From the NCBI RefSeq assembly GCF_001186125.1, contig NW_014040466.1, positions 1-37,141 of the forward strand: DNA of 37,141 bases, given 5' to 3'. Shown in pieces: positions 19,433-30,689 of this stretch. The stretch is from Sphaeroforma arctica JP610 (taxonomy: Eukaryota; Opisthokonta; Ichthyosporea; Ichthyophonida). Both the position numbers and the translations under genes were made by a program. Under the pieces are notes generated by a model. It saw nothing but the letters and a program-made list of their open reading frames with translations. It was not told where the DNA came from and did not search any database. How positions within the stretch are numbered: position 1 is the first letter of the stretch; every line of letters starts with the position of its first letter.

Positions 19433-21589
19433 CCTGTAGACTCTCAAAAATACTTTTCCACTGCTTTGTATTAATCTTATATACTAACCGACGCATTGTG
19501 CCGGTTTTCTGGCCTTCTCAAAACGCTTCCTCTTCTACTTGAACATGCCGCAGTCCTGAATATACAGTATTATCCACCCTTACGACCCAATTGCGTTTCG
19601 GATCAGACCCACCAGCAACCGCATGTGGAGTTTCAGGATTCATACAAGTCCGTCGAGGGTTTGCGACTCCCAACCTGAGCTTGGGCATGTCTTTCTAATG
19701 CAGTACGGTTGCCTGCTGCTAACTGTTTCGTGTGCTCTCCTTCTCGTCAGGTGTACTCCTGCATCTGTATTTAAAAATCATATAAGCACATATCCTTAGC
19801 ATCTGCGTATGTGTCGCTACTGTCCTCCAATCCAAAAACGACATATTTATTTTTAGGATAATGTAATGTCAATTAAGGCCTAATGTAGAAGTACATGAAT
19901 CTCTGGACACTTTCAATGAGTTTATTTCGACCTCCAATGTGATCTCATGGCCAGTGTAATAGGAATTGCGATGAATGTTTTTATAAAACTGTCGATCAGG
20001 TCATTACCGCTGTAGTTTACCTTTTAAGGGTGTGCTCAGAGTTTAGAAAAAAATCGCATCAATGACCATTCCAACACGTGTATAGAATCTTTTCTCATAA
20101 ACATTGATGTTCAATATGATCATTCGCGCAATTGTTTCTGCAGAGAACCATGACCACAGAACATCGACAGTGAAATGGATCAGGTCGTTGTAATACCGCA
20201 ACAGTAAACATGCGGAACCGTCAGAAAATAGGGGTGTACAGAAGCAGCGGATGTGACATACCAGTGAATGTATTGTATTTCAATTATAATCATGTGTTGA
20301 TAAAAAGTCAATTCATATAACTGACTATTTTTTATGCTTACTCCGAAAGACTACCCTCTACGAGGGCTGTTCACCTTCTTTTTTTCTATTGGTATATTGA
20401 TTTTTAACGAATACATGTATCGTATTTCATACCAGAAGCAGAGTGTGTCGTGGCACACTTTGTTCGGTTTGGCTTTGTATTGGAAGTACTGTTCTCATTT
20501 GTAGGGGTTGCCCATATTGAGTGGTCTAACTTTGCTTATTTGTGTGGACCTTTTGTGTCCTCAGTTTTTGAAATCAATTCCGGTGCAATGTGGGCCAGCT
20601 GTATAGTCATATTGAAAAATATCGCGATGTAGGCTGTCGACATCATATTTATAAAGAGTGTGTTCTAAGTTTGTGTTGGTCAGTCATCGTGGATGCAGCT
20701 TCATCGAACTAAGTGCTTGGTTTTGAAAAGTGAAGTACTTCTGTCTGGCGTAGCTACAATCTTTCCCAAAGCAATTGTGGTATTCGGGTGGTGAAATGCC
20801 CTGCTTTATTTGTGTGACTTTCTTCTCATATCTAGTGGGCGAGCACTTCGAGTGTGATTATTTACGCAAAACTGAAAGCATTCATTTTCTTTTGAAAGGG
20901 TGCTTAATCGATATTTTCTCGATCTTCATTTTTATTTGCTTCACGTACAAAAAGGGAATTTCATATTTAAAAATGATCCACATGCACATACCTGACTATG
21001 CATACATAAATGTACCCATACAACTAGATTACCATCTCCTATGTAAGTTTATGTTTTAGATGGGCCAGATCCGTCAGATTTGAATTCATAAAATCTCAAA
21101 GATGTATCATAGTGGGCGTAGTACTTACTACATACAAGATTATCAGCATTGATATATTCAGGAGTCGATTGACTGTTTGATGCTTTTTCTTGTTCTGTAT
21201 AAGTTTACTTTTGTGTGTATATCCAAAATGTTGTGTCCGTTTTCTTAAATGACCTCAGATTTTCCTTCCACCAAGTGCTTATAGAAATTTTGATTTTAAA
21301 GTGAATATAAAAATACTTTGGACAGGTATCTCGGATAGTTAGATATATATTCAGTGCTTTACAGATGAAGAGTACAAGATATGCAGGTCTGGCATGCATA
21401 TACGTGAATCGACCTGGCATATGCGTAGCATCCAGGGGCCAGATTATCAGAAAAGCCGATCATAAACCCAAAATCCGGGATTATCAAATACATGCTGAGT
21501 TTTGAATCTAGGATTCAATATTTCTGATGATAGAGTGATCAGAAATAGAAGCGGGATTACCGGTAGACGATACCGGGACCCCCGCGTGT
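19433..21589. other. Mostly AT-rich sequence, nothing recognised
   Basis: A GC-richer island at about 19490-19760 (minus strand: NPRRTCMNPETPHAV, RNWVVRVDNTVYSGL) may be a retroelement or gene remnant, because it lies just internal to L2 on its strand. The rest holds only short AT-driven frames. Around 21430-21560 several small inverted repeats occur (for example tgaatctaggattca). Confidence 0.35.
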
Positions 21590-22110
21590 GAGAAAAACAC
21601 AGAAGTAAATATTGAGTCTAATGTAGAAAATACTAAACACAAATAGATACTCAATACGAGTCCTTCAGCCTAGGACTTTACCTAGCTGAGATATTCGCAC
21701 TTGAGAAGAGGTCTTCCTTTGGTCGTATCCTGTCAGCTGCTCTAAAACTCTACATTTTTAACAATATCCTTACCACGGTAAGACAAATAACTCCTCTGAC
21801 ATATCAGTCTTAGGTAGTAGAATAACAGCTCTAGAGTCCTAGATAAGAAACTAGACAAAGATACCTGCAGTGGAAAACCGTCTGAAGACAGAAAAGAAGC
21901 AACGAGGATTGTCGAGAAAGATAAACTCGACAGAGAAGAGAAGCCCTTCTAGGAACCAGCTCAACAGATAAATCAAGAACTAGTGGACAAAACCAGTCAC
22001 ACAAGAAGTTTGAGCTAAACTCACACCAGGAGCAAATGGGCGGGACGGATACAGGTAACCACTGAGAGTTTATTGTACAACAGTGCTTTGTAGTGCCAAA
22101 GAAATTATGT

Positions 22111-22160
22111 CTAGTGTCTACCCTACCCACACTCCCAATCGGGCGAATTTCGCCCGAACG
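22111..22160 (+). repeat. Left terminal inverted repeat and palindrome of piggyBac
   Basis: CTAGTGTCTACCCTACCC is followed by CCCAATCGGGCGAATTTCGC and CCGAACGGGCG. The cgggcgaa/ttcgcccg part is a perfect palindrome that could bind transposase or form a hairpin. Confidence 0.75.
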
Positions 22161-22388
22161 GGCGTGAAACGGCAACTCAGATGGGCCGTATTTCGTTCTA
22201 CGTACACGGTCATTTGAATAGCCAATCAATTTAAAGAAATCGTTTATTAGCGCACCAAACTCACCGCTTGTCAATACCTCTAATATATCAAGAGATATAC
22301 ACAAAGTGCCACGATATACATAGATATACGTAGGTGAATATTTGAGCACTGTATAGTAGGTTAGGGAGCATTTGTTCTTGGTCTAAAC

Positions 22389-23528
22389 ATGCCTACAGTA
22401 CCTAAAAACGATTCAGCAGCCGCCAAGCGAGTGGTGGGATCCACCGAGTATATACGGTGGCACCATATGGATAGCAGATATGCTTTGAATCGATTTGGAT
22501 CGCGATGGAAGGAGACCTGGAGCGAAGCATCTGTTGTGAGTGCAAAGAGCTCTGCGTCGGCAACAGGCAGGGTAAAGGTGTGGAAGATCACGTTGAGTGT
22601 TTATGGGTTCACAGATAGTGATGGATATGTATATAGTAAAGAGAAAGAACAGTCACCACAGCTCATAGCGTTGACTCCGCTTCCTGAAGTAGATGGTGAT
22701 GATGCACCTATAGGAACACCAATGCTGATTTGCGGTCCTACTCGTGCAGCTTTAGCTAGACACCAACTTTTAGTGCAAAACAATGGACCACGCACACGAT
22801 ACAGCTCAGACCAAGTACGTGTGGGTGCACCTGACTACTACAGCGATGCTGTACCACAAGCTGTTGTACAGCAATCAGATGCACACAACGAAGATGTACA
22901 CAGCAACACACACTCTCTTACACACAGTGCTCTTGCACAACCAACTATCACTCATCATACACCAATGACACACGTACACACAGAACGTTTAGAAACAACA
23001 CACGCTCACACAGCACGTGTAGACAACACCCACATGCACACAGCACGTGCAGGCGATATACAGGCGCATACATCACGTGCTGACGGCACAGACGCACACA
23101 CAGAACATGATGAGGACACAACCTCAGACACAGCACATGCTGAAGACACACCCGCACATACAACACATACCTCACAACGGTATCAACCAGCTGATCTAAG
23201 TTCTACACTTGTGCCAGGCGATGTGAGCATTGTGAACTTAGCACGAACACTGTCACACTTAACATTACATCCTCACAACATTGCACCGGATGGTATACAG
23301 CTGGCAGTGCATAATGCAGCTCCAGCCTCCGGATCATCAGCACAAACTAATCAACAAGACGACACTCAACCAGAAATTGACTTAGGATTGGACTTGGGTT
23401 TAGACAACGAGACTCCGGAACAACAACACACACACATGCACATGGAACACTTGCACGCGCACACGCCACATCTAACTCATCAACGCAACATGCCCGACAG
23501 CCACTTATCACTCCATCAAGTCTATTAA
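22389..23528 (+). CDS. N-terminal extension of the piggyBac transposase (His/Thr-repeat)
   Basis: A 379-residue frame starts at the ATG at 22389. Residues 1-100 form a compact-looking unknown domain (RRVVG-like KRVVGSTEYIRWHHMDSRYA, then VKVWKITLSVYGFTDSDGYV). Residues about 195-260 are six 10-residue His/Thr repeats (HTARVDNTHM, HTARAGDIQA, HTSRADGTDA). The C-terminus is acidic and then His-rich. The frame of the transposase domain (from 23537) is already open upstream from about 23460, so the two were probably one protein. A single length change between about 23400 and 23528 now separates them. Long, poorly conserved N-termini are usual in piggyBac transposases, but this one is unusually long. 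Confidence 0.6.
   Translation: MPTVPKNDSAAAKRVVGSTEYIRWHHMDSRYALNRFGSRWKETWSEASVVSAKSSASATGRVKVWKITLSVYGFTDSDGYVYSKEKEQSPQLIALTPLPEVDGDDAPIGTPMLICGPTRAALARHQLLVQNNGPRTRYSSDQVRVGAPDYYSDAVPQAVVQQSDAHNEDVHSNTHSLTHSALAQPTITHHTPMTHVHTERLETTHAHTARVDNTHMHTARAGDIQAHTSRADGTDAHTEHDEDTTSDTAHAEDTPAHTTHTSQRYQPADLSSTLVPGDVSIVNLARTLSHLTLHPHNIAPDGIQLAVHNAAPASGSSAQTNQQDDTQPEIDLGLDLGLDNETPEQQHTHMHMEHLHAHTPHLTHQRNMPDSHLSLHQVY
22965..23172 (+). repeat. 30-bp coding repeats, about six units
   Basis: A 30-base unit encodes HT-[ASE]-R-x-x-x-[TI]-x-[AM]. Units are intact in frame but diverged. The strand is almost free of long T runs and is rich in cacac, which favours replication slippage. Confidence 0.7.
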
Positions 23529-23536
23529 GCGCGGTC

Positions 23537-25242
23537 ATGCCTTTTGATCTTACAGGCAGGGGACATATCATGCTAGATACGCTTCTCACACAGGCACCTA
23601 TTATCAGACCAACATCAATTGATGTCCATGGGGTGGTTTGGAAGTGGAAGTCTGTTGATGAGGATGCCCGTCCAGTCGAGAGACTGGACTGGAAGGTCAT
23701 CGCCAACAACCAGACATTCCGGCCTAGGGATGGGATAGCGCGTGATGCGCTCTCTTACTTTTACGCCATGTTTCCTCTTGGTCACTTAGAGGAAATGTGC
23801 GCATTGACAAACGCAACACTCACCACAAGCAAAGACAGGCGGTACGCACATCATTTAACACCAGGAGAGCTCCTCAAATGGTTCGGTGTGTGTGTTCAGT
23901 TCTGTTTCATCGATTTCGGCTCCCGGGCGGACTGTTGGCGGAAACAGGCATATGCACACGAGATGCATCCCCATATAATTTTGGCCGCTTTATGGAGCGT
24001 CGCCGATTCGATGCTATTTTCCAACATCTCTAATTTGCGGAGACTACGACAAACACGCTAAACCCAAACAGTCAAGACCACCGCTGGTCTCCTGTGAAAG
24101 GGTTTGTAGACGCTATCAATGATCACAATAACCGCCAGCAGCGAGATTTGCGTGGATGAAGGTATGAGCTGATGGTACGGCTTTGGAGGCCATTGGCTCA
24201 ATGGGGGCCTGCTCCATTACGTGTCTATGGATCGGAAGCCGGAGTCCGGCTGTGAGATCTGGACTGCTTGCTGCGGGAAGGGTCACTTTTTATTAAAGTT
24301 GGAGCTTGTGCAGTCGGCGGACGCCAGCGAGAGAGAACATGAAGCTGACCATCAACATGGTACAGCGACAACTCTGCGTTTGGTACAGAAGTACTTTGGC
24401 AGTGGACGTGCTATCTATGGTGATACCTGGTTTGCTAGCTATCTAAGACCGCAGCTAAGATGTTTCCCATGAAGGTTCTGGGTCGCGAAGAACTGGCTGG
24501 AGAGGGACATTGGTCCTCCATGGTGACCACAGATTCAGCTAATAACCAGTATATCGCATTGGTTTGGTCTGATAGAAATAGAAAGTATTTCATCAGCACT
24601 CAAAGTACTACTAAGCCGGGTACCACCATCTCTCGTATGAGAGTGAGAAATGACGGCAACACGATTGCAGCTAAAGAAGTGCGTTGCCAGCAGCCCCAGT
24701 TAGTAGAACAGTATTTTATATACAATGATATCGTCGATAGACATAATAGACACAGGCAGGATACGCTCAATCATGAGAAAAAGCTCGAGGTTAGAACCTG
24801 GCACAAACGCGTTGCTACCTCTTTGCTGGCTATGTGCATTGTTAATGCTTTATTGTTGTACAACGGGACTCGCACACCAACGGAGAAACAGGTTGATCAA
24901 CGAAACTACTATATGATGTTATCAAAAGAATTAATGAACAATAATTATGAGGCACGTGTTATACGTTCAGTTACAGCCGCAATTACAATCCGTCCAGAAG
25001 TAACTACTTCTGGGGTAGGCGCACATGCAACTCCCATCAAAGAAATGAAACGAGAAAGGAGAAAGAATAAGTATGGGGAGGTTGTAGAAGGTTTGCGTGC
25101 TTATCGGAAGTACTGCAAGTACAGTGGATATTTGAAGAAGAAATGCCGTACTGGGGATGAATGTAGTATGTGTGGTTTGTGTGTACACAAGGCCTGCTTC
25201 ATGGCACACCTCCGGGAATCACATCCCCACGACGAGGATTGA
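23537..25242 (+). pseudogene. piggyBac transposase catalytic region, inactivated
   Basis: The region opens with YFYAMFPLGHLEEMC and LTPGELLKWFGVCVQFCFID, the usual DDE_Tnp_1_7 entry, then FVDAINDHNNRQQ. The catalytic Asp positions are Asp in VDEGMS (24155-24157), Asp in YGDTWFASYL (24422-24424) and Asp in LVWSDRNRKYF (24571-24573). DRHNRHRQDT and WHKRVATSLLAM follow. The last 50 residues form a Cys-rich zinc domain (CKYSGYLKKKC, CSMCGLCVHKACF) like the C-terminal domain of PGBD proteins. As a plain DNA transposon it is visibly decayed: the frame changes near 23.95 kb, between 24.06 and 24.15 kb and near 24.46 kb, with stops at 24031-24033 and 24170-24172. It would cut and paste the element at TTAA sites. 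Confidence 0.85.
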
Positions 25243-25454
25243 TCTACACTTACACATCATGCATATATGTGTGCATGCATGGACAATAATAATAATAATA
25301 TAGGTAATTTTTTTCAATATATTCAGAAAAACCTAAATTTTAAAATTTATAGTTATTGATTGGAGTTGACTAAATTATTTTGATTTAATTGGCTTAAAAT
25401 ATGTCACTTTTTTCCCAAAAAAAAAATCGTATGTAAAAACTTATCAATATTCGA

Positions 25455-25518
25455 TTTTGCCCAATCGGGCTAAATATAGCGCCCAATAGGGCGGGAGGGG
25501 CGGTAGGATAGACACTAG
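25455..25518 (-). repeat. Right terminal inverted repeat and palindrome of piggyBac
   Basis: The reverse complement starts CTAGTGTCTATCCTACC. Inside it on the plus strand lies CCCAATCGGGCTAAATATAG followed by cgcccaatagggcggg, again palindromic around gggc...gccc. Confidence 0.75.
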
Positions 25519-27479
25519 GTGTCACTAAAGGTCAACAAAAGGTATAACCTGGGTAAAAGTTCTCAACCTGTCACAGTGATAAAAGTATCATTGTTGGGGA
25601 TTACAAAATTTGTGGAAAAGTGTCACTGGTGACAACTTCTTTAATGTTGGAGGCTACAAGCTTCCATGGGTCTGGTCATCAATCAAAAATAATACTAGTC
25701 ACCGCAGTGACGAAACACAGTAGAACACGCACTAATCACATTGCCTAGCACACCATAGACAGAAGCATACACCCTCACAATTAGAAGAGGTCAGAACAAC
25801 AAGACACATTGAAATCACGAGATACATTGAAATCGCAAGGCACAATATATATACAAGACATCAAATAAACTAAGAATCGTCTAGAACAGTATTAAGCAAT
25901 AAGGCACATCACAAATTATTGACAGCTACAAGCGAAATCACAGAATCTCTAGAAGCATCAGCACACAATTAAAGCAAGCATCATAGGCATCGAGTCATAG
26001 AAGCTAGCAGAAACACGCCATAAAAAAATATGAATAATAATATCACAAGTCATAAAACCAGGTCTACAAGAGTGCGATCGAACACCTAGAACATATAGTT
26101 GCTTGGTTAAAAAGACATTTCAGCATCCAAACTCCATGGATGGCTATAAGACACAAAAGATACCACATCTAAACCCCATAGATGCCATAACATTCTTAAT
26201 AATAACCGATACCAGACATAAACAGTAAGCACGATCAATATATCAGGCTAAAGAACACTAGAAAGCTAAATCAGATATAAATGACATGGAATAACAGCCT
26301 AATCGCATAAGAATGGGTATAGCTGTCATTAAGAGGTAATATACAGACAAGCATAAGCATTGACAGCTCACTCAAATATCTACAACCTGGATATAAGAAA
26401 GGGTGCACAAGAAAGATACAAAATAGCCTAGTAATCCAACTAGATCCACACACCATCAAATTCAAGCACACACACAGAGAAGTACAGTGATTAGAACCCT
26501 CAACGACAGAGGACGACACAAGAACACGTGATATCCACCAATAACCAAGTCCCACCCAGGGACATAAAACAAGCTATATGTGCAAGATTGCGTATTCACA
26601 TAATAACACAGCGCAAAGGATAGAACAAAGACAAGCAAGCCATCACTTAGGAGCTATACACAAAAACATATCACTTGAATAAAGCACATACACATAATTA
26701 AGAGGAATATATCAGAAGGAAATACAGAACAAGGGCGATCACAAAAGACAAACACAGCACAAGCAATGGACTCCACGTTATAACAAATTCCCAACAGCAG
26801 GGACTACACACATACGTCCACGTTCCAGACCTTCCACACAGGACTTCATAGGTCATAAACTCCACATGAATCTCATGAACATCACATGAAGAAGTACAGA
26901 AGTCACGAGAGGCACTATAACAACAACGACACACCCTCGAAGTATACAATAGTGAATAACAACATCCAGAATCAGAACCAAGAACAACATTTGTTGTTCC
27001 AGACTTTACACACACAGATACGCTAAGGTTCACCGCACACGCGATACAGAAGCACATAACATTCTGACATAACAAAAGAGGGTGCACTAGCCACCACAGA
27101 TTTTATAGAAACTCAACGAAAATTTGCCAGAAGTGCGGTACTAGAAAATAACACAGATTTACAACAAAAAACCCAATAAACCTCAATCCAAGGTTACGAA
27201 AACGATAAACCGAGTTCACACACTGAACCTAGTTTATACTATATAAACCAACATAAACCAAAGTTTATCTCCTCAAACCAAAAAGTCTCCAAATATCCCA
27301 GATATCAAAAGACAGCCAAATTCAAGCCAATCAAGCACAAGGACTCACAGTCAACACAGCCGCCAGACATCACAGAGGGCACACCAATACAGGTAATTAA
27401 CCACATGTGACCCAGAGGGTATATTGACAAAGGAGTGACACATTTCAGGTCAAGGAAGAACAGATAAACTCTAACAGAA
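25519..27479 (+). other. A-rich, G-poor leader without open frames
   Basis: For nearly 2 kb the plus strand is A-rich and G-poor (for example 26641-26700 has 28 A, 13 C, 14 T and 5 G). Minus-strand frames here are by-products of that bias. The first 150 bases contain several gtcac/gtgac inverted pairs (25519-25650). Confidence 0.55.
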
Positions 27480-28440
27480 TTGCGTCATTATCAATACACA
27501 GAACAGTCAATGACTTCTTTTCCTTATCAAATGACACGTGCAGCACGACGGAGCCTACGTACACAAGTAAGCTCAAGCAGAACACAGACAAGAGGCAGTA
27601 CAAGTCGTACAACCAGAACACGACCAGAAACAGCACCCACAATGCCAGTTTCTCAAGCATCTTCATGCACCTCTACCCCACACAATGGGGATGGAGGGAT
27701 GCGCATGGATGATGAGCCCAAACCAGCCAGAGCTCCATTGGATCCAGCGATGAGTAAGTACAGAATAGTCTTGGGCAAGACCATCTATGAGGGGAACTTC
27801 TACATCGTAGATATATTAGTAGACAAGTTGTATGCACAAACAGCGGACGATCCCATTGACATGATAGCACTCCACAAAGTCCGCAAAGCAGTCCATGACC
27901 AACAGCCCAATAGATTGATACCAGTAATAGACCAGTGGTTGCCAGAGCTATACAATAAAGCTATGAAGAACTGTGATAAAAGTAATCACGATGAGTGCAT
28001 TGCGATCATTGGCTGTATGAGCGACTTAACTCTAATTAGATCTCACGAAGGAGACAAAATCGCAGAACTAGAAATGGTTAAGTTACTCAAGATGAGTGAG
28101 TTCACTAAGTGGCCAGCAGGCAAGTATGTCAGCATGGCTGATTGTCGTGATACAATTGAGTTTGTATCTGTAGCCAAAGACTTGTTCGCGAGCACAAGCA
28201 TGCCATTGGTACAGTACATATCACTAGTACAAGAGCTGCTCAGACAGACAGACAGACGCAACAGAGGTATCGCGCACTGCACTCAATAATATACGTAGTA
28301 CCAAACAGCTTTGGAAAGACTTCACTTATGTGGAAGACTACAATATATTAAACATTGACAACCTGCGTCGCACTCCAGTCGACTATCTATTAGAGAAGTG
28401 ACCCAACGACTTCTATGATACTCGTATGAGTACGGGTAGC
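27480..28440 (+). CDS. Gag-like protein of element C
   Basis: A 269-residue frame begins near 27480, with the first ATG at 27510 a likely start. The N-terminal 80 residues are Ser/Thr/Arg-rich and disordered (TRAARRSLRTQVSSSRTQTR). Residues about 90-265 are a hydrophilic helical domain (KYRIVLGKTIYEGNFYIVDI, LIPVIDQWLPELYNKAMKNC, LEMVKLLKMSEFTKWPAGKY). Coding-like sequence continues to about 28440 (KQLWKDFTYVEDYNILNI). A basic disordered head, a helical body and a long untranslated A-rich leader suggest a retroelement Gag, but no zinc knuckle or polymerase follows. A host gene is the alternative. Confidence 0.4.
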
Positions 28441-28749
28441 ACGGTTACGTCGCACAATGTATAGCCCCACTATATTCAATGCTCGACAAACTACCTTTTT
28501 TGACCAATTACAGCAATGCCGTATTCACCCGAGCCTGACCCTGATCTTAAATAATCGTATTTATTTTCTCCGTTATAATTACATTTGTAGTAGACACTTT
28601 TATGATTTCAATTGCCCGTAATACCTAGCGATATTAGATATTGAGATTGTCGGTCCAATCAAGTAGGAGACAGCCTACAACGAATTTAAATGTACAATAG
28701 TTAAAAAAAATACCCCTGATTCAAGCCACATTAGATATATTCTACTCAC
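28441..28749. other. AT-rich spacer with a diverged copy of the following exon
   Basis: Minus-strand sequence at about 28620-28700 (ttgtacatttaaattcgttg, then taggctgtctcctacttgat) resembles 28755-28830 (ttgtacattcaaatcccccg, then aaggccgtcctctggttgat). This implies a local duplication with a period of about 130 bases. Confidence 0.5.
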
Positions 28750-29099
28750 CTGCTTAGAGAAATAGGAATATTGGTACTGTTTGATAAATCAACCAGAGGA
28801 CGGCCTTCGGGGGATTTGAATGTACAATAGTCAAAAACTTTAAAATAGATGAAAGCGATCCGAGTTTGGCAGTGTGAACATACTTTGCAATCCAGATTGT
28901 GTACCCTCGAGCCTCCGTCATTTCGTGTAGTGAGCGGGCTTCTAAACTGTTGTGCACAGGCGGGAGTTCCCCTCAGTAAAATAAAGTGAGCCTTAGTGTT
29001 GTTCTTCAATGAGAATCGGGCGCCAATAGAGGTGGAGGTTGTGTTCTTGCAGCGACATAGTCCATGCGTGGTATAGTGATTACAATGATGTCGAATCAC
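28750..29099 (-). CDS. Candidate host exon with Cys pairs, unknown protein
   Basis: A minus-strand open stretch of about 117 codons (GLCRCKNTTSTSIGARFSL, LDCKVCSHCQTRIAFIYFKV, YCTFKSPEGRPLVDLSNS) ends exactly at a consensus donor, AAGCAG|GTGAGT (exon end 28750). The CxC and CxxCxxC arrangement suggests a small zinc-binding fold. There is no in-frame ATG at its upstream end, so an earlier exon would be needed. The downstream interval ends in ttcgttgtag within a duplicated copy of the exon tail. Family not recognised. Confidence 0.35.
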
Positions 29100-29885
29100 G
29101 AAAACGACATTTTACTACTACAAAGGAGTCCCTCCGCTAATTAATAACTGATTTACTGGGACCATCCAAGAATACAAGCTATACTTTTGCAGATCGGTCT
29201 CTACGAACAACTACGTATCAGTATGTCCTTTGAACAACGAAAGATGTTAATGGAATAGTGTACATATGAAACAGTTTGTATTAAACACATCGCAGAACAA
29301 TTTATGGTATTTAGTAGAAGACATCCAATACAGTTAAACCGACCCTATGTCAATATCGATTGACCAACAACAACCAGTTATATTCTGGCAGATATGCGTC
29401 TTCCCTTGGTTTGCACAGATTTACACCAAATGACGCACGAAAACCCTTCATTTTATTTTTCTTTGGCCATGGAGTACAAGACAGTGACAGGCGAAAAGAC
29501 GGAAGTGCTAAAAAATTGCAATCTTGTCAATATACATTTGTTTATTTTTGTTTTCTTCATCAGTCATGTAGTGCGTGTTTGTCGTGGCTATCTCTTCCGC
29601 TAGAGGATATATGTCTATTGGCCGAATTGGCCGAAGATTTATCGACAACAGCAACGGTCGGATTTGTTCTCCAGCTCTAAAGAATTCGAAGAAAAGCAAA
29701 TGAATGATCAGCTATAATCAAAGCTAAAATATGCAATAGAACTGCAAGGATAGAAGTTTTCTTGTTGGTGAATTTTTTTCCCTGTGATCATGACAGTTGT
29801 CAAGTTCCAAGCCGAGCCACTACAAATAGCAGAAACAACATGCTACAAAATCCATACTCTTCAAGAAGATATAGCTATTCGGGTG
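29100..29885. other. AT-rich sequence, nothing recognised
   Basis: Short overlapping frames at 29360-29700 on both strands have no recognisable motif. Confidence 0.4.
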
Positions 29886-30071
29886 TGTTGGAACATATAT
29901 TATATATTTGCTTAATGAAGTAAGTTTATTATTATATTGCGTATTGGCTATATATTATATAACTACCATGTGCCTTTTAAAGATATTGTTACAATAACAT
30001 GAACCGTAATATATTTTGAGCTCATAGGGTTTTTAGGGTTTGAATTTGAGTCTTATAAATTTGTCTCAACA
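29886..30071 (-). repeat. 3' LTR of copia-2
   Basis: On the element strand it starts TGTTGAGACAAATTTATAAG and ends ATATATGTTCCAACA, giving perfect TGTTG/CAACA ends and a length of 186 bases. It is preceded by the purine tract aaggagagtg (30072-30081). It also contains accctaaaaaccct, a telomere-like motif. No second copy in the window. Confidence 0.65.
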
Positions 30072-30689
30072 CTCTCCTTAATTTGGAAGCGAAAGGACAG
30101 TGTATGTAAATAATTTTTATATGTGTTAGGTACCCTAGGGTAGTGATAGCAACATATAGGCTGGCTCTCCTCAAACTGGATTGAGGCTGGAATAATTGTA
30201 AAAAGAAAAAGGGGATGGGACAATGGGCTGAGGCAGAAGATGATGGGCCGGTAAAATTGGGTTGACAGCAAATTGGAGGAATATTAAAAATTTCGAGGTG
30301 GGGTCTGGGGCCGAAGGCGTTGGGGGCGAGCGTGGACTGGGAGGACGATGCAGAAAAAATGTTGAAGGGAGGAGAAGTCTCGGTGGTGGTCGACCAATCG
30401 GGTGCTGTGCACGTTGTGTGCGTATGTGTATAAGTATGTTTGTGTAGTATAGGGTAACGATGTTACAGTTAGTGGGTCTAGAGCAAGCTGGTGTCTAGAT
30501 GGATAGTAGTGCATATATATACAGCAAGGAGGCGGATGAATCAAATCAGAGGGTGGATGGCGGTGAGCATCGATCGGGTGGATCTCTCCTGAAGGCATGG
30601 ACGATGTTGTAAGTTAGGCTGCATAACAGAGATAGCAGACACGGTATAGTGTGTTGGTAATGTGTGTATGGTTGTTATCGGACGTATAT
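30072..30689 (-). other. 3' untranslated part of copia-2
   Basis: The stretch lies between the RNase H end and the LTR, is about 0.6 kb long and has no recognised coding signal. Confidence 0.5.

Larger units (their letters stand above)
22111..25518 (+). mobile_element. piggyBac-type DNA transposon, full length but decayed
   Basis: The ends are inverted: CTAGTGTCTACCCTACC at 22111 and the reverse complement CTAGTGTCTATCCTACC ending at 25518 (one mismatch in 17). Just inside each end is a GC-rich palindromic block starting CCCAATCGGGC. The interior encodes a DDE_Tnp_1_7-type transposase with all three catalytic Asp positions and a C-terminal Cys-rich domain. A clean TTAA duplication, the hallmark of piggyBac insertion, is not visible next to these ends, so flanks have mutated or the true ends differ by a few bases. 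Its length of 3.4 kb fits an autonomous copy. Confidence 0.82.
21590..28440 (+). mobile_element. Possible retroelement C: A-rich leader plus Gag-like frame, split by piggyBac
   Basis: Sequence on both sides of the piggyBac (about 21590-22110 and 25519-27479) shares an A-rich, G-poor plus strand. It leads without any long open frame into a Gag-like coding region (27480 to about 28440). Such strand bias in a long leader is typical of some retroelement RNAs. No RT, integrase or paired LTR was found, so the assignment rests on composition and the Gag-like protein. If correct, the piggyBac inserted into an older element, and C is an incomplete, broken fossil. Confidence 0.35.

Noticed and set aside
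22965-23172. His/Thr coding repeats as a separate noncoding minisatellite
   Set aside because: The 30-base period keeps the reading frame within a 379-codon frame, so it is treated as part of the transposon protein.
26698-27087. Minus-strand Cys/Ser/Leu-rich frames in 25.7-27.5 kb
   Set aside because: They arise from the A-rich, G-poor plus strand (few stops in the complement) and have no start context, domain or codon pattern.
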